A DNA stretch of 13,391 nt from Deltaproteobacteria bacterium (GTDB lineage Bacteria > Desulfobacterota > Deferrisomatia > Deferrisomatales > Deferrisomataceae), in assembly GCA_013152215.1 (NCBI GenBank), contig JAADGT010000071.1:1-13391 (forward strand), given 5' to 3'. Positions 1 through 6,136 of the stretch are shown here, in pieces; the stretch's first letter is position 1; every line of letters begins with the position of its first letter. Both the position numbers and the translations under genes were made by a program. The notes under the pieces are model-generated. The model did no database searches and was not told the DNA's origin. It saw only the letters and a list, made by a program, of their open reading frames with translations.

Positions 1-177
1 CTGGTTCTCGTCCAGCCCATGTGCTTGGAGCGCGATCCCCTGCTGTGCGCGGAGCAGGCCACCTGGGTGGAGGTGGCCACGGACCGAGAGGCCGGGGATC
101 CGACCCCCTTGGCCCGGGAGGTGCTGGACCGGTTCGCCGCGGCATGGAGGCAGGCAAACCTCTCCGGCGGGGACTGA
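1..177 (+). CDS. Partial hotdog-fold acyl-CoA thioesterase-like protein (C-terminal end)
   Basis: An open frame enters from the left edge and stops at TGA 175-177, leaving 58 residues with no start inside the window. The visible part reads as a beta-strand with an LVLVQ motif, a second strand around EQATWVEVATD, then a proline-containing turn and a helix (PLAREVLDRFAAAW). This order, strand pair then 'PLP-like' turn then terminal helix, matches the C-terminal end of YbgC/FcbC-type 4-hydroxybenzoyl-CoA thioesterases, which hydrolyse short acyl-CoA esters in the cytoplasm. The catalytic Asp region lies outside the window, so activity cannot be judged. It converges on the zinc-ribbon gene with only 15 bp between the stops and no obvious shared terminator. 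The family call rests on a short tail and is tentative; the frame itself is well supported by composition. Confidence 0.5.
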   Translation: MVLVQPMCLERDPLLCAEQATWVEVATDREAGDPTPLAREVLDRFAAAWRQANLSGGD

Positions 178-192
178 TCGGGCCTTCGTCGG

Positions 193-1377
193 CTATCCGG
201 CGCCCTGCCGGACCTCCCGAGCCTTGCACTCCCCGCACAGGTCGGGTTTCACCCAGAGGCCCAGCTCGGCCATGAGCTGGGCCTCGCTGGTCCAGAGCAT
301 CGGCGTGCCGCAGGCCCGGCACGGCACGTCCACGGGGGGGTGGTCCTTCAGGAAGGTCTCGCACCGGGCGCACAGCCTTCGGGGCTCGGGCCGGCCCGTA
401 CGCTCGTGGAGGAGCTGGTCGAACCGCGTGAAGGTCCAGGTGCCCTCGCACCCCTCCTGTCGGCAGGGCACCTCACGATCCTCCAGGCTCTTCACCCGTT
501 CCAGGCACTCGGGGCAGAGCCGCCGGGGCGGCTTGCGGCCGCGTCGCAGGTCCGAGAGCTGTTGGGCCGCGGTGTACGCCCAGGTGCCGTCGCACGCGTT
601 CACCCGGCACGGCATGGTGCGGTCCTGGAGCCGTTGGAGCTCCTCCTGGCACCGGGCGCAGCGCCGACGCGGGGGCTCGGGGCCGAGGCCCTTTCTCTCG
701 GCGACCAGCTGGGAGAACCGGGTCCAGGTCCAGGTGCCGTCGCATCCGCGCACGGAGCAAGGGACCGAGCGGTCTTGGAGCTGCCGCAGCCGTTCGGCAC
801 ACGCCCGGCACATCCGCTGGGGAGGCCGCCGGCCGGCCCTGCGGTCCGCCAGCTGGTCGAACCGCCGGTACGCCACCGTGGCCGAGCACCCGGGGACCTT
901 GCACGGCCGGGTCACGTCCTCCAGCTCCCGGTAGATGCGGTAGCAGTCCGGGCACATGCGGGCCGGCGGCTTCTCCCGGCCCCAGGCGAGGCGCTCCTCG
1001 GGTTTCCACAGCCACCGGCCCGAGCACCCCGGGACCCGGCAGGGCACCTCCACCGGGTCCTGGGCCGCGGCCTCGGACCGGCACTCCTCGCACAGGAGCT
1101 CCCGGGGTCGACGGCCCCGCACCTCCCACACCAGCTGCTGGAACCGGCCCAGCCGGACCGTTCCCCCGCACCCGGGCCGCCCGCAGGGAACCTCCCGCTC
1201 GGTGATGTCCCGGTACAGGGCCTCGCACCGGGCGCACATGCGTTTGGGCGGCTCCCTCTCCCCCCGGCGGAGCGCGTGGAGGATGTCCTCCGCGGTCTGG
1301 GTCCAGGTGTTCCGGCACCCGGGCACCCGGCACGGAACCTCGCGGGGCTGCACGGCAGCGGTGAGCGAGATGCGCAT
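193..1377 (-). CDS. Protein of eight tandem Cys4 zinc-ribbon-like modules, function unknown
   Basis: The 394 residues consist almost wholly of eight imperfect modules of 46-50 residues. Each opens with (V/R)PC-x4-C (C-x2-C in the last), continues GTWTWTRFDQL-like, then a basic R/G/P stretch, and ends with PPxRxC-x2-C and a charged helix ending in LxDR. The first cysteines are at residues 16, 65, 113, 159, 207, 257, 305 and 353, and the paired C-x2-C at 48/51, 96/99, 142/145, 190/193, 240/243, 288/291, 336/339 and 381/384. All 32 expected cysteines are present, which argues for one zinc per module under selection. The motif resembles short 'probable zinc-ribbon' domains (zf-trcl type, CxxC...FT..EQ...P.RC..C), but an eightfold array is not something I recognise. 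No signal peptide, membrane segment or catalytic domain is seen. The ATG at 1377 has an AAGGA 8 bases upstream. It is the last gene of the hydrolase/J-protein operon, 12 bp after the previous stop. Nucleic-acid or protein binding is inference. Confidence 0.85.
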   Translation of the reverse strand: MRISLTAAVQPREVPCRVPGCRNTWTQTAEDILHALRRGEREPPKRMCARCEALYRDITEREVPCGRPGCGGTVRLGRFQQLVWEVRGRRPRELLCEECRSEAAAQDPVEVPCRVPGCSGRWLWKPEERLAWGREKPPARMCPDCYRIYRELEDVTRPCKVPGCSATVAYRRFDQLADRRAGRRPPQRMCRACAERLRQLQDRSVPCSVRGCDGTWTWTRFSQLVAERKGLGPEPPRRRCARCQEELQRLQDRTMPCRVNACDGTWAYTAAQQLSDLRRGRKPPRRLCPECLERVKSLEDREVPCRQEGCEGTWTFTRFDQLLHERTGRPEPRRLCARCETFLKDHPPVDVPCRACGTPMLWTSEAQLMAELGLWVKPDLCGECKAREVRQGAG

Positions 1378-1389
1378 GGGACCTGTCCT

Positions 1390-2166
1390 TCAGCAGGAGG
1401 AAGGGGGGTCCGAGATCCTCAGGAGGAGATCGCCTCGGTTCCCGGCCTTGCCCGGGCCCTTGCCGCGGATGCGCAGCCTCAGGCCCGGCCGGGCCCCGGC
1501 CGGGATCCGCACCCGGAGCCTCTCCATGCCCCGGGGGCCCGGCACGGCCACCTCCACGGTTCCGCCGGCACGCCGCACCTCCGGCGGCACCGGCAGCCGA
1601 TACTCCACCGAGCCGGGGGGGGCCGGCCGGGGGAGGGCCTTCCGCAGGATCCGGCCCAGCACCCCGGGCCTCTTCGGAAGCGCCCGGGCTCGGCCGCCCG
1701 GGCCCGGGAACCTGCGGGGGGCCCGTTCGAAGGAACGAAACCAGCCGCCCAAAGGGCCCACGAACACGAACCCGCCGAAGAACACCCCGCCCCCGGGCGC
1801 GTGGAACACCCGTCGGAGGTACCCTTCGTCGAACCGGAGGCCCTGACGCCGGAACTCCTCGGCCATCTGCCGCAGGAACGCCCCGAACACCGGGTGCCGG
1901 AACAGGTCGGCGAAGAGGTCCTCGGGCCGGAACTCGGCTCCCCCCGGGGTCGGCCGGCCGGCCCGGGCCGCGTCGTAGCTTCGGCGGCGGGTCGGGTCGG
2001 CGAGCACCGCATAGGCCTCGGTGAGCTCCTTGAACGCCTCCTCGGCCTCGGGGCTGCCGCCGTTGCGGTCCGGGTGCAGCTCGAAGGCCCTGCGGCGGTA
2101 GGCCCTTCGGATCTCCTCGGCGGTGGCGTCCGGGGGGACGCCCAGGACCGCGTAGTAGTCCTTCAC
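1390..2166 (-). CDS. J-domain (DnaJ/CbpA-like) co-chaperone without zinc finger
   Basis: Residues 1-66 form a clear J domain: the DYYAVLGV opening, helix II basic face (RRAYRRRAFELHPD), the HPD motif at 31-33 that stimulates Hsp70 ATPase, then EAFKELTEAYAVLADPTRRRSYD. The central part (about 67-180) is rich in Gly, Phe, Arg and Pro, with a GGGVFFGGFVFVGPLGG stretch, and has no CxxCxGxG zinc-finger repeats. The C-terminal 75 residues resemble a DnaJ substrate-binding subdomain (RIPAGARPGLRLRIRGKG then GDLLLRI). At 258 residues it is shorter than CbpA/DnaJ (about 300-375), consistent with a single C-terminal beta domain. It begins with GTG at 2166 inside a GTGA overlap with the hydrolase stop, with GGAG 7 bases upstream, so translation is probably coupled. 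It is likely a specialised Hsp70 adaptor; its client is unknown, and the flanking hydrolase or zinc-ribbon protein are candidates only by context. Confidence 0.88.
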   Translation of the reverse strand: MKDYYAVLGVPPDATAEEIRRAYRRRAFELHPDRNGGSPEAEEAFKELTEAYAVLADPTRRRSYDAARAGRPTPGGAEFRPEDLFADLFRHPVFGAFLRQMAEEFRRQGLRFDEGYLRRVFHAPGGGVFFGGFVFVGPLGGWFRSFERAPRRFPGPGGRARALPKRPGVLGRILRKALPRPAPPGSVEYRLPVPPEVRRAGGTVEVAVPGPRGMERLRVRIPAGARPGLRLRIRGKGPGKAGNRGDLLLRISDPPSSC

Positions 2167-2900
2167 AACCGTTCTCCCCGGCCGAAGAACTCGCCGAGCA
2201 CCCGGGCCGTGGCCTCAGGGTTCTCCAAGGGGCTCAGGTGCCCCGCCCGCGGGATCACTGCCTGCCGGGCCTGCCGGGCCTGGCGGCTCATCCGTTCGGC
2301 CACCGCCGGCGGGGTGAGGTCGTCGTCCTCGCCCGCGGCGAACAGGAGCGGCAGGTCCGCCTGCTCCAGCACGTCCTCGTACGAGCCCCGATCCCGGATG
2401 GCGGCCACGTCGGCGGCGAACGCCTCCGGTCCCACCGCCCGGCCCATCTCCACCACCAGGTTCCGGAGCGAACCGTCCCGGTGGTAGGGTGCCAGCACGC
2501 TGGCCGCGAACGCCTCGAGCACCTGTTCGAACCCGCCCCGCCGGATCAGGTCGAGCACCTGGTCCCTCTTGGCTCGGCGCTCCGGCGTGTCGCCGAACGC
2601 GGTGGTGTCGACCAAGGCCGCCGCGGCGATCCGGTCGGGTCGGCGCCGAAGCAGCTCGAAGGTGATGTAGCCGCCCATGGACAGGCCGGCCACAAAGGCC
2701 TGGGGCGCCTCGATCCGGTCGAGCGCCTCCGCCAGTTCCTCGGCCGCCCGATCCAGGGAGCCGCGGCCCCACACGCTCGGGTAGACCACCCGGAACTCCC
2801 GGGCCAGGCGCTGCCCCACCGGAAGCCACAGGCGGTCGTCGCAGCCCAGGCCGGGGATCAACACCAGCACCGGCCCCGTGCCCTCGATCCGTGTCTCCAT
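2163..2900 (-). CDS. Alpha/beta-fold hydrolase
   Basis: The 245-residue protein has the full alpha/beta hydrolase layout: the oxyanion-region LIPGLG at 14-19, the nucleophile elbow GLSMGG with Ser74, an acidic loop AAGEDDDLTPP (Asp193 in the usual G-x2-D position), and GH with His221 near the end followed by PLENPE. It has no signal peptide, so it is cytoplasmic. The size and motifs fit the broad group containing 3-oxoadipate enol-lactonase, BioH-like esterases and haloperoxidase-like hydrolases; the substrate cannot be read from the sequence. The ATG at 2900 is preceded by GGAGGT four bases upstream and a second GGAGGT further back. It is the first gene of the minus-strand operon and overlaps the J-protein start by four bases. 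Divergent to it lies the MgtC-family gene. Confidence 0.9.
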   Translation of the reverse strand: METRIEGTGPVLVLIPGLGCDDRLWLPVGQRLAREFRVVYPSVWGRGSLDRAAEELAEALDRIEAPQAFVAGLSMGGYITFELLRRRPDRIAAAALVDTTAFGDTPERRAKRDQVLDLIRRGGFEQVLEAFAASVLAPYHRDGSLRNLVVEMGRAVGPEAFAADVAAIRDRGSYEDVLEQADLPLLFAAGEDDDLTPPAVAERMSRQARQARQAVIPRAGHLSPLENPEATARVLGEFFGRGERL

Positions 2901-3055
2901 GGTGACCTCCGCAACCTCCGCCGGAACGTCGAAAGGGGGTTCTCGGATCGGTTCGGATGGAAACCGGTCGCCCGACGATTTCCAAACTACACGATCCCAC
3001 GCTAAGATTCCAAGGGGAGGAACGAGCCGGGATCCCCTCGAACCGGAGGCGCCCC
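2901..3055. promoter_or_regulatory. Divergent intergenic region between hydrolase operon and MgtC-family gene
   Basis: These 155 bases separate two divergently transcribed units and by position should hold both promoters. The stretch 2970-3012 is distinctly less GC-rich than its surroundings. A TAAGAT at 3003-3008 could serve as a -10 for the plus-strand gene, but the base composition at the matching -35 (TTCCAA, 2980-2985) is poor, so I do not call boxes. No operator-like palindrome or magnesium-type leader structure is obvious. Confidence 0.35.
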
Positions 3056-3724
3056 ATGGAGCCCATGCCCTTGTTGAGGCCCGAGTTTCCCGTGATCCTG
3101 TTGCCCGTGGCCGGCCGCATGGCGGTGGCGTTTCTGTGCGGGGCGTTGGTGGGGTCGGAGCGGGAGTGGAAGGGGAAGCCGGCGGGGCTCCGCACCAACA
3201 TCCTGATCTGCCTGGGAGCCGCCCTGTTCACCATGGGCTCGGAGTTCATGGCCAAGTTCGTGGCCCACGCCCCCCAGGAGTCCACCCGGATCGCGGCACA
3301 GATCGTGAGCGGGGTGGGGTTCATCGGGGCGGGTGCGATCCTGCGGAGCGGCAGGGGGGTGGTCGGGCTGACCACGGCGGCCACGATCTGGCTCGTGGCC
3401 GCCATCGGGGTGATGGTGGGGATGGGGTACTGGCTCATCGGCCTGATCACCGCCGTCATGACGGTGGCCACCCTGGTGGCCCTGGGCCGGGTGGAGAAGC
3501 GCCTCATGGGGCCGTGCGACATGCGCACGGTGGAGGTGGAGCTGGGACCCGACCGGCCCGTGGCCCTGGCCCGTCTGGAAGCGGTCCTGGAGAGCGCCCA
3601 GTGGCCCACCCGGGTGGACCGGATCGAGACCTACGAGGGCGGCACCCGCATCCGGTTCACCTACTGCGCCCGCCACCCCTCCCACCGGGGCATCCTGTGG
3701 GACCTGGGGCAGATCCTGGAGTAG
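3056..3724 (+). CDS. MgtC/SapB family inner-membrane protein
   Basis: A 222-residue MgtC/SapB-family protein. Hydrophobic segments lie at about residues 13-33, 48-62, 79-97 and 104-142. Between the first two is the family signature LVGSEREWKGKPAGLRT, followed by RIAAQIVSGVGFIGAGAIL and GLTTAATIWLVAAIGV. A soluble C-terminal domain of about 75 residues (from about 148) corresponds to the ACT-like tail of MgtC. Related proteins support growth at low magnesium and bind or regulate membrane partners such as the F-ATPase or Mg transporters; that role here is only family knowledge. I chose ATG 3056 rather than the upstream in-frame ATG at 2957 because GGAGG lies six bases before it and the extra 33 residues are hydrophilic and unlike the family. 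The stop is one base from the convergent cupredoxin stop. Confidence 0.92.
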   Translation: MEPMPLLRPEFPVILLPVAGRMAVAFLCGALVGSEREWKGKPAGLRTNILICLGAALFTMGSEFMAKFVAHAPQESTRIAAQIVSGVGFIGAGAILRSGRGVVGLTTAATIWLVAAIGVMVGMGYWLIGLITAVMTVATLVALGRVEKRLMGPCDMRTVEVELGPDRPVALARLEAVLESAQWPTRVDRIETYEGGTRIRFTYCARHPSHRGILWDLGQILE

Positions 3725-3725
3725 C

Positions 3726-4199
3726 TCAGTTGCCCTGGGACGGCGCCTTCTCGATCTCGACCGCGCCCCGCATGCCCCGGGCGGCGTGGCCGGGCTGGGT
3801 GCAGGCCACGGGGTAGGTGCCAGGTCGCACGGCCACGAACGACAGACGCACCGACCGGCCCGGGGCGAGCTGGAACGCGGTGAACCGCCAGGCCCGGACC
3901 TCGGCCACCTCGGGCACCACGGCCTTCCGGGCCGCCACGGCCTTGAGGAACTCCGGAGCGGAAAAGGAATGGGTCTCCCGGCCGGTGTTCACGATCTCCA
4001 GGACGTAGGGTCGGCCCTCTCGGAGCACCAGCACCTGCGGCGAGAGGCGGTGCTCGGCCATCTCCACCCGCAGGGTCTGGGCCTCGGCCCAGTTCGCCTT
4101 CTGGACCCAGGGGGTGGGGTCCTTCACGTACCCGGCCGGGATGCAGCCGGCCAGTCCCAAGAGGCCGGCCGCCAACCATACCTTCGTCGTGCTTGCCAT
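3726..4199 (-). CDS. Cupredoxin-domain lipoprotein (type 1 copper)
   Basis: A 157-residue protein with a lipoprotein signal: a short basic start, a hydrophobic stretch and the lipobox LAGC with Cys19. The mature part is a single cupredoxin domain. A plastocyanin/azurin-like copper set is visible: His77 (ETHSF), and Cys133, His138 and Met143 in CTQPGHAARGM, with strands YVLEIVNTG and VRLSFVAVRPGTYPVAC between. All four type 1 copper ligands are present, so an electron-transfer or copper-binding role outside the cytoplasmic membrane is likely. The ATG at 4199 has AGGAGGAG 9-11 bases upstream; the frame stays open upstream to 4763, but that part overlaps the preceding gene and lacks a signal sequence. 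It is the second gene after the exported protein (32 bp gap). The redox partner is not in the window. Confidence 0.88.
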   Translation of the reverse strand: MASTTKVWLAAGLLGLAGCIPAGYVKDPTPWVQKANWAEAQTLRVEMAEHRLSPQVLVLREGRPYVLEIVNTGRETHSFSAPEFLKAVAARKAVVPEVAEVRAWRFTAFQLAPGRSVRLSFVAVRPGTYPVACTQPGHAARGMRGAVEIEKAPSQGN

Positions 4200-4231
4200 C
4201 GTGGGGAACTCCTCCTGTGTCCACAGGGCCG

Positions 4232-4714
4232 TCACGGCGGGGGCAGCGCCCAAGAACGGCGCTCCACCACCTTGAGGGGCACCGGGCCGGACCCCTCGAA
4301 CGCCGAGGCCGGCAGCCGCGACTCGTACACCTCCAGGGTGATCACGTTTCCCCTGAGCTGGGGGCAGTAGAAGATCAGCACCACGTTGCGGGCCCGACCC
4401 TGCCGGTGCAGGGCCGCCACCGTGGGGCCCAGGGCCCGGGCCAGCCGCTGGGCGAACCGCCCCAGGCTCCGCCGGTCGAACCGCCGAAAGGTGACCTTGG
4501 CCCGGCTCAGGACCATCAGGTCGCCCCCCCGGTCCAGCCACACCCCGGCCACATAATACAGCTCCCCGCACCCCGCCTGAAAGCACAGGGTCTGGAGCGG
4601 GGCCACCCACCCCCCAAGGGCCGGATCGATGTACACCGGCTTCTTGCTGAATCCGGCCGCGAAGGCCGCCCACATCAGAACGAGGGCCAGACCGGCAACT
4701 CCCCTCCGAACCAT
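4232..4714 (-). CDS. Exported protein of unknown function
   Basis: A 160-residue protein that I do not recognise. It begins MVRRGVAGLALVLMWAAFAAG, a typical Sec signal peptide with cleavage probable near residue 19-21. The mature part contains a Cys pair (C44-x4-C49, CFQAGC), an LYYVAGVWLDRGGDLMVLSRAKVTF strand-rich segment and a basic amphipathic helix (about 95-120), then strands around VVLIFYCPQ. This could be a small globular periplasmic domain, perhaps with a disulphide. ATG 4714 is preferred over the frame start at 4780 because of the signal peptide and an AGAGG eight bases before it. It probably forms an operon with the downstream cupredoxin, so a role in copper delivery or respiration is possible but is inference from context. 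Confidence 0.75.
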   Translation of the reverse strand: MVRRGVAGLALVLMWAAFAAGFSKKPVYIDPALGGWVAPLQTLCFQAGCGELYYVAGVWLDRGGDLMVLSRAKVTFRRFDRRSLGRFAQRLARALGPTVAALHRQGRARNVVLIFYCPQLRGNVITLEVYESRLPASAFEGSGPVPLKVVERRSWALPPP

Positions 4715-4840
4715 GACGAGAACCTCTCCGCCCGTATCCGCATCCGCGGAACGAAAAAAACAACGCGCCTCCCCCTGCAACTTCTGTCGTTGGTCGTCAG
4801 TCGAAAGCTCGTCTCGACATCGGAGTCGGGGGGCATGGGT

Positions 4841-4875
4841 TTCAGGGGCCAGAATTCAGAAGTCGGGGGACAGGG
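4841..4875 (-). repeat. Heptamer tandem array, TTCTGAA family (inverted copy)
   Basis: Read on the minus strand, five consecutive 7-base units fit a TYCTGAA/TYCTGNC pattern, including TTCTGAA, TTCTGGC and CCCTGAA in register. It lies in the otherwise geneless gap 4715-5170 and is the mirror of the array at 4933-4967: 27 of 35 bases match when one is reverse-complemented, so the two could pair as a long stem. The start of this gap (4715-4840) holds the Shine-Dalgarno and presumably the promoter of the exported-protein gene and an A7 tract at 4754-4760. Confidence 0.75.
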
Positions 4876-4930
4876 AGAAGGTTCTTCGGTGCCCCGAGAG
4901 CCCCCCGGGAACCCAAACTGCTTTTCGGGA

Positions 4931-5054
4931 TTTCCTGTCTTCTGTCCGCTGAATTCTGGCTCCTGAAGCTCCTGCTCCCCCGCCGGCAAATGGCCCGGAC
5001 CAACGAACGTTACCCTTCCCGTTGTAGGGCCCCGGAGGGGCCGAAAGGGGCTCC
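4931..5054 (+). repeat. Dispersed intergenic repeat core, copy 1 (about 125 bp)
   Basis: This segment aligns end to end with 7842-7967 with few short gaps and, by eye, about 80-85 percent identity. It begins with five TTCTGAA-type heptamers (4933-4967), continues through a CCGGCAA block, a GGACC...CGAACGTTACCC block (4997-5016) and GTTGTA, and ends in a hairpin GGCCCC-GGA-GGGGCC at 5028-5042. The hairpin stem is kept in the second copy although the loop differs. It is noncoding; there is no transposase nearby. Confidence 0.8.
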
Positions 5055-5093
5055 TTATTCATAGCGCGTCGAGACGAACAGGCAAGGGAGGGG

Positions 5094-5124
5094 ACAACGG
5101 GGAAGGGTAACTCGCGTTGGTCCC
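5094..5124 (-). repeat. Inverted partial copy of the repeat core
   Basis: On the minus strand this reads GGGACCAACGCGAGTTACCC followed by TTCCCCGTTGT, which matches the GGACC-AACG-GTTACCC-TTCCC-GTTGT block at 4997-5025 with only a few differences. The two lie in opposite orientation about 70 bp apart, so the gap is a mosaic of inverted repeat pieces. The GTAAC at 5107-5111 is the head motif that also precedes the octamer arrays at 7658, 7970 and 13141. Confidence 0.7.
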
Positions 5125-5143
5125 GGGGCCTCCGCGTCGGGGC

Positions 5144-5175
5144 CTCGGAGCCTCCCAGCCTCCCAGCTTCCTAGC
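5144..5175 (-). repeat. Octamer tandem array, GCTGGGAG/GCTAGGAG family, overlapping pxpC stop
   Basis: Four 8-base units on the minus strand (GCTAGGAA, GCTGGGAG twice, GCTCCGAG). The TAG at 5173-5171, the stop codon of pxpC, is part of the GCTAGGAA unit. The array is oriented opposite to the plus-strand arrays at 7692, 7979, 13150 and 13275. Confidence 0.75.
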
Positions 5176-6136
5176 TTCCCTCGGTCCACCGGCGCAGCCG
5201 GAGGGTCTGCCACGCCAGCCGTTCCCTGGCCTCCCACAGGGAGATCGCTTCGAAGATCACGGTGTCGCCGGGCACCGCCTGGGCCAGGGCGGGGATGTCG
5301 GTGCGCACCACGGTGGCGATCTTGGGATAGCCCCCCGCGGTCTGGCGGTCGGCCATGAGCACGATGGGCCGGCCGTGGGCCGGCACCTGCACCGCACCCC
5401 AGGCGATGCCGTCCGAGAGGATGTCGGCCGGGCCGGCATGCTCGATCCGGGGGCCTTCCAGCCGGTAGCCCATGCGGTCGGCCTGGGGCGACACCCCGAA
5501 CCGCTCCCCCAGGAACGTGTTCAGCCCGCGCTGGGTGAACCGGTCCGCCTGGGGCCCGAGCACGACCTCGAGCCGGATCGGCTCGCCGGGCGAGGGAAGG
5601 GGAGAGAGCAGCTCCGGCGGCGCATGGCGCCCCGGGCCCCATGCCGGGGGAAAGGGCGGGCCGTAGGCGTGGAGCTCGTCCCCCTGCCGGAGGGCCCGCC
5701 CCTCCAGGCCCCCCAAGCGGGCCGGGAGGTACGTGGACCGGCTGCCCAGGACCTCCGGCACCGCAAAGCCGCCGGCCACGGCCAGATAGGCCCGGCACCC
5801 CCCGCGGCGGCCCCTCGCCTTCAGAACCGACCCGGGCTCGGCACGGAACGAGGTGCCGGGCCCCAGGGGGATCCCGTCCAGCTCGAACCCCAGGTCCGCC
5901 CCGGCCAGGGCCGCGGCCGTGGGACCGAGGAACTCGGCTTCAAACCCCCCCAGGGTGACCTCCAGCACGGCCGCGGTCCAGGGGTTGCCGACCAGGGCGT
6001 TCGCCACCCGGAACGACAGGGGATCCATGGCCCCGGACACCGGCACGCCCAGGTGCTGGAAACCCCACCGTCCGTGGTCCTGGACCGTGGTGAGAGGGCC
6101 GGGTCTGCGAATGCGCAGGGTTGACCGGGTCTTCAC
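5171..6136 (-). CDS. pxpC: 5-oxoprolinase subunit C (biotin-dependent carboxyltransferase family)
   Basis: A 321-residue protein matching PxpC/YbgK over its whole length, close to the usual size. Diagnostic blocks are LTTVQDHGRWGFQHLGVPVSGAMD near the N-terminus, the GGC.AYLAVAGGF.VP..LGS.STYL block in the middle, and ILSDGIAWGAVQVPA..PIVLMADRQTAGGYPKIATV near the C-terminus. With PxpA and PxpB it forms the cytoplasmic ATP-dependent 5-oxoprolinase that opens 5-oxoproline to glutamate; PxpB and PxpC are thought to phosphorylate the substrate. It starts with GTG at 6136 in a GTGA overlap with the pxpB stop, with AAGG six bases upstream inside the end of pxpB, so translation is coupled. The last codons run into an octamer repeat array that provides the stop. 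Confidence 0.95.
   Translation of the reverse strand: MKTRSTLRIRRPGPLTTVQDHGRWGFQHLGVPVSGAMDPLSFRVANALVGNPWTAAVLEVTLGGFEAEFLGPTAAALAGADLGFELDGIPLGPGTSFRAEPGSVLKARGRRGGCRAYLAVAGGFAVPEVLGSRSTYLPARLGGLEGRALRQGDELHAYGPPFPPAWGPGRHAPPELLSPLPSPGEPIRLEVVLGPQADRFTQRGLNTFLGERFGVSPQADRMGYRLEGPRIEHAGPADILSDGIAWGAVQVPAHGRPIVLMADRQTAGGYPKIATVVRTDIPALAQAVPGDTVIFEAISLWEARERLAWQTLRLRRWTEGS

Noticed and set aside
340..2487. A 715-codon open frame on the plus strand
   Set aside because: It lies opposite three well-supported minus-strand genes with recognisable domains. Its product is Pro/Gly/Ala/Arg-rich without motifs, as expected for the antisense of GC-rich coding DNA.
2980..3008. Promoter boxes TTCCAA and TAAGAT for the MgtC-family gene
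   Set aside because: Only three and four of six bases match the sigma-70 consensus; not enough to call a promoter.
2957..3055. Upstream ATG for the MgtC-family gene
   Set aside because: The added 33 residues are hydrophilic and not family-like, and no Shine-Dalgarno precedes 2957, while GGAGG precedes ATG 3056.
4754..4760. Minus-strand T7 tract as a pxp operon terminator
   Set aside because: No adequate stem lies just before it (only a four-pair CAAC/GTTG), and it is over 400 bases from the pxpC stop, close to the next gene start.
4841..5175. Insertion sequence remnant
   Set aside because: Inverted repeats are present, but they are short periodic arrays and no transposase fragment is found in any frame.
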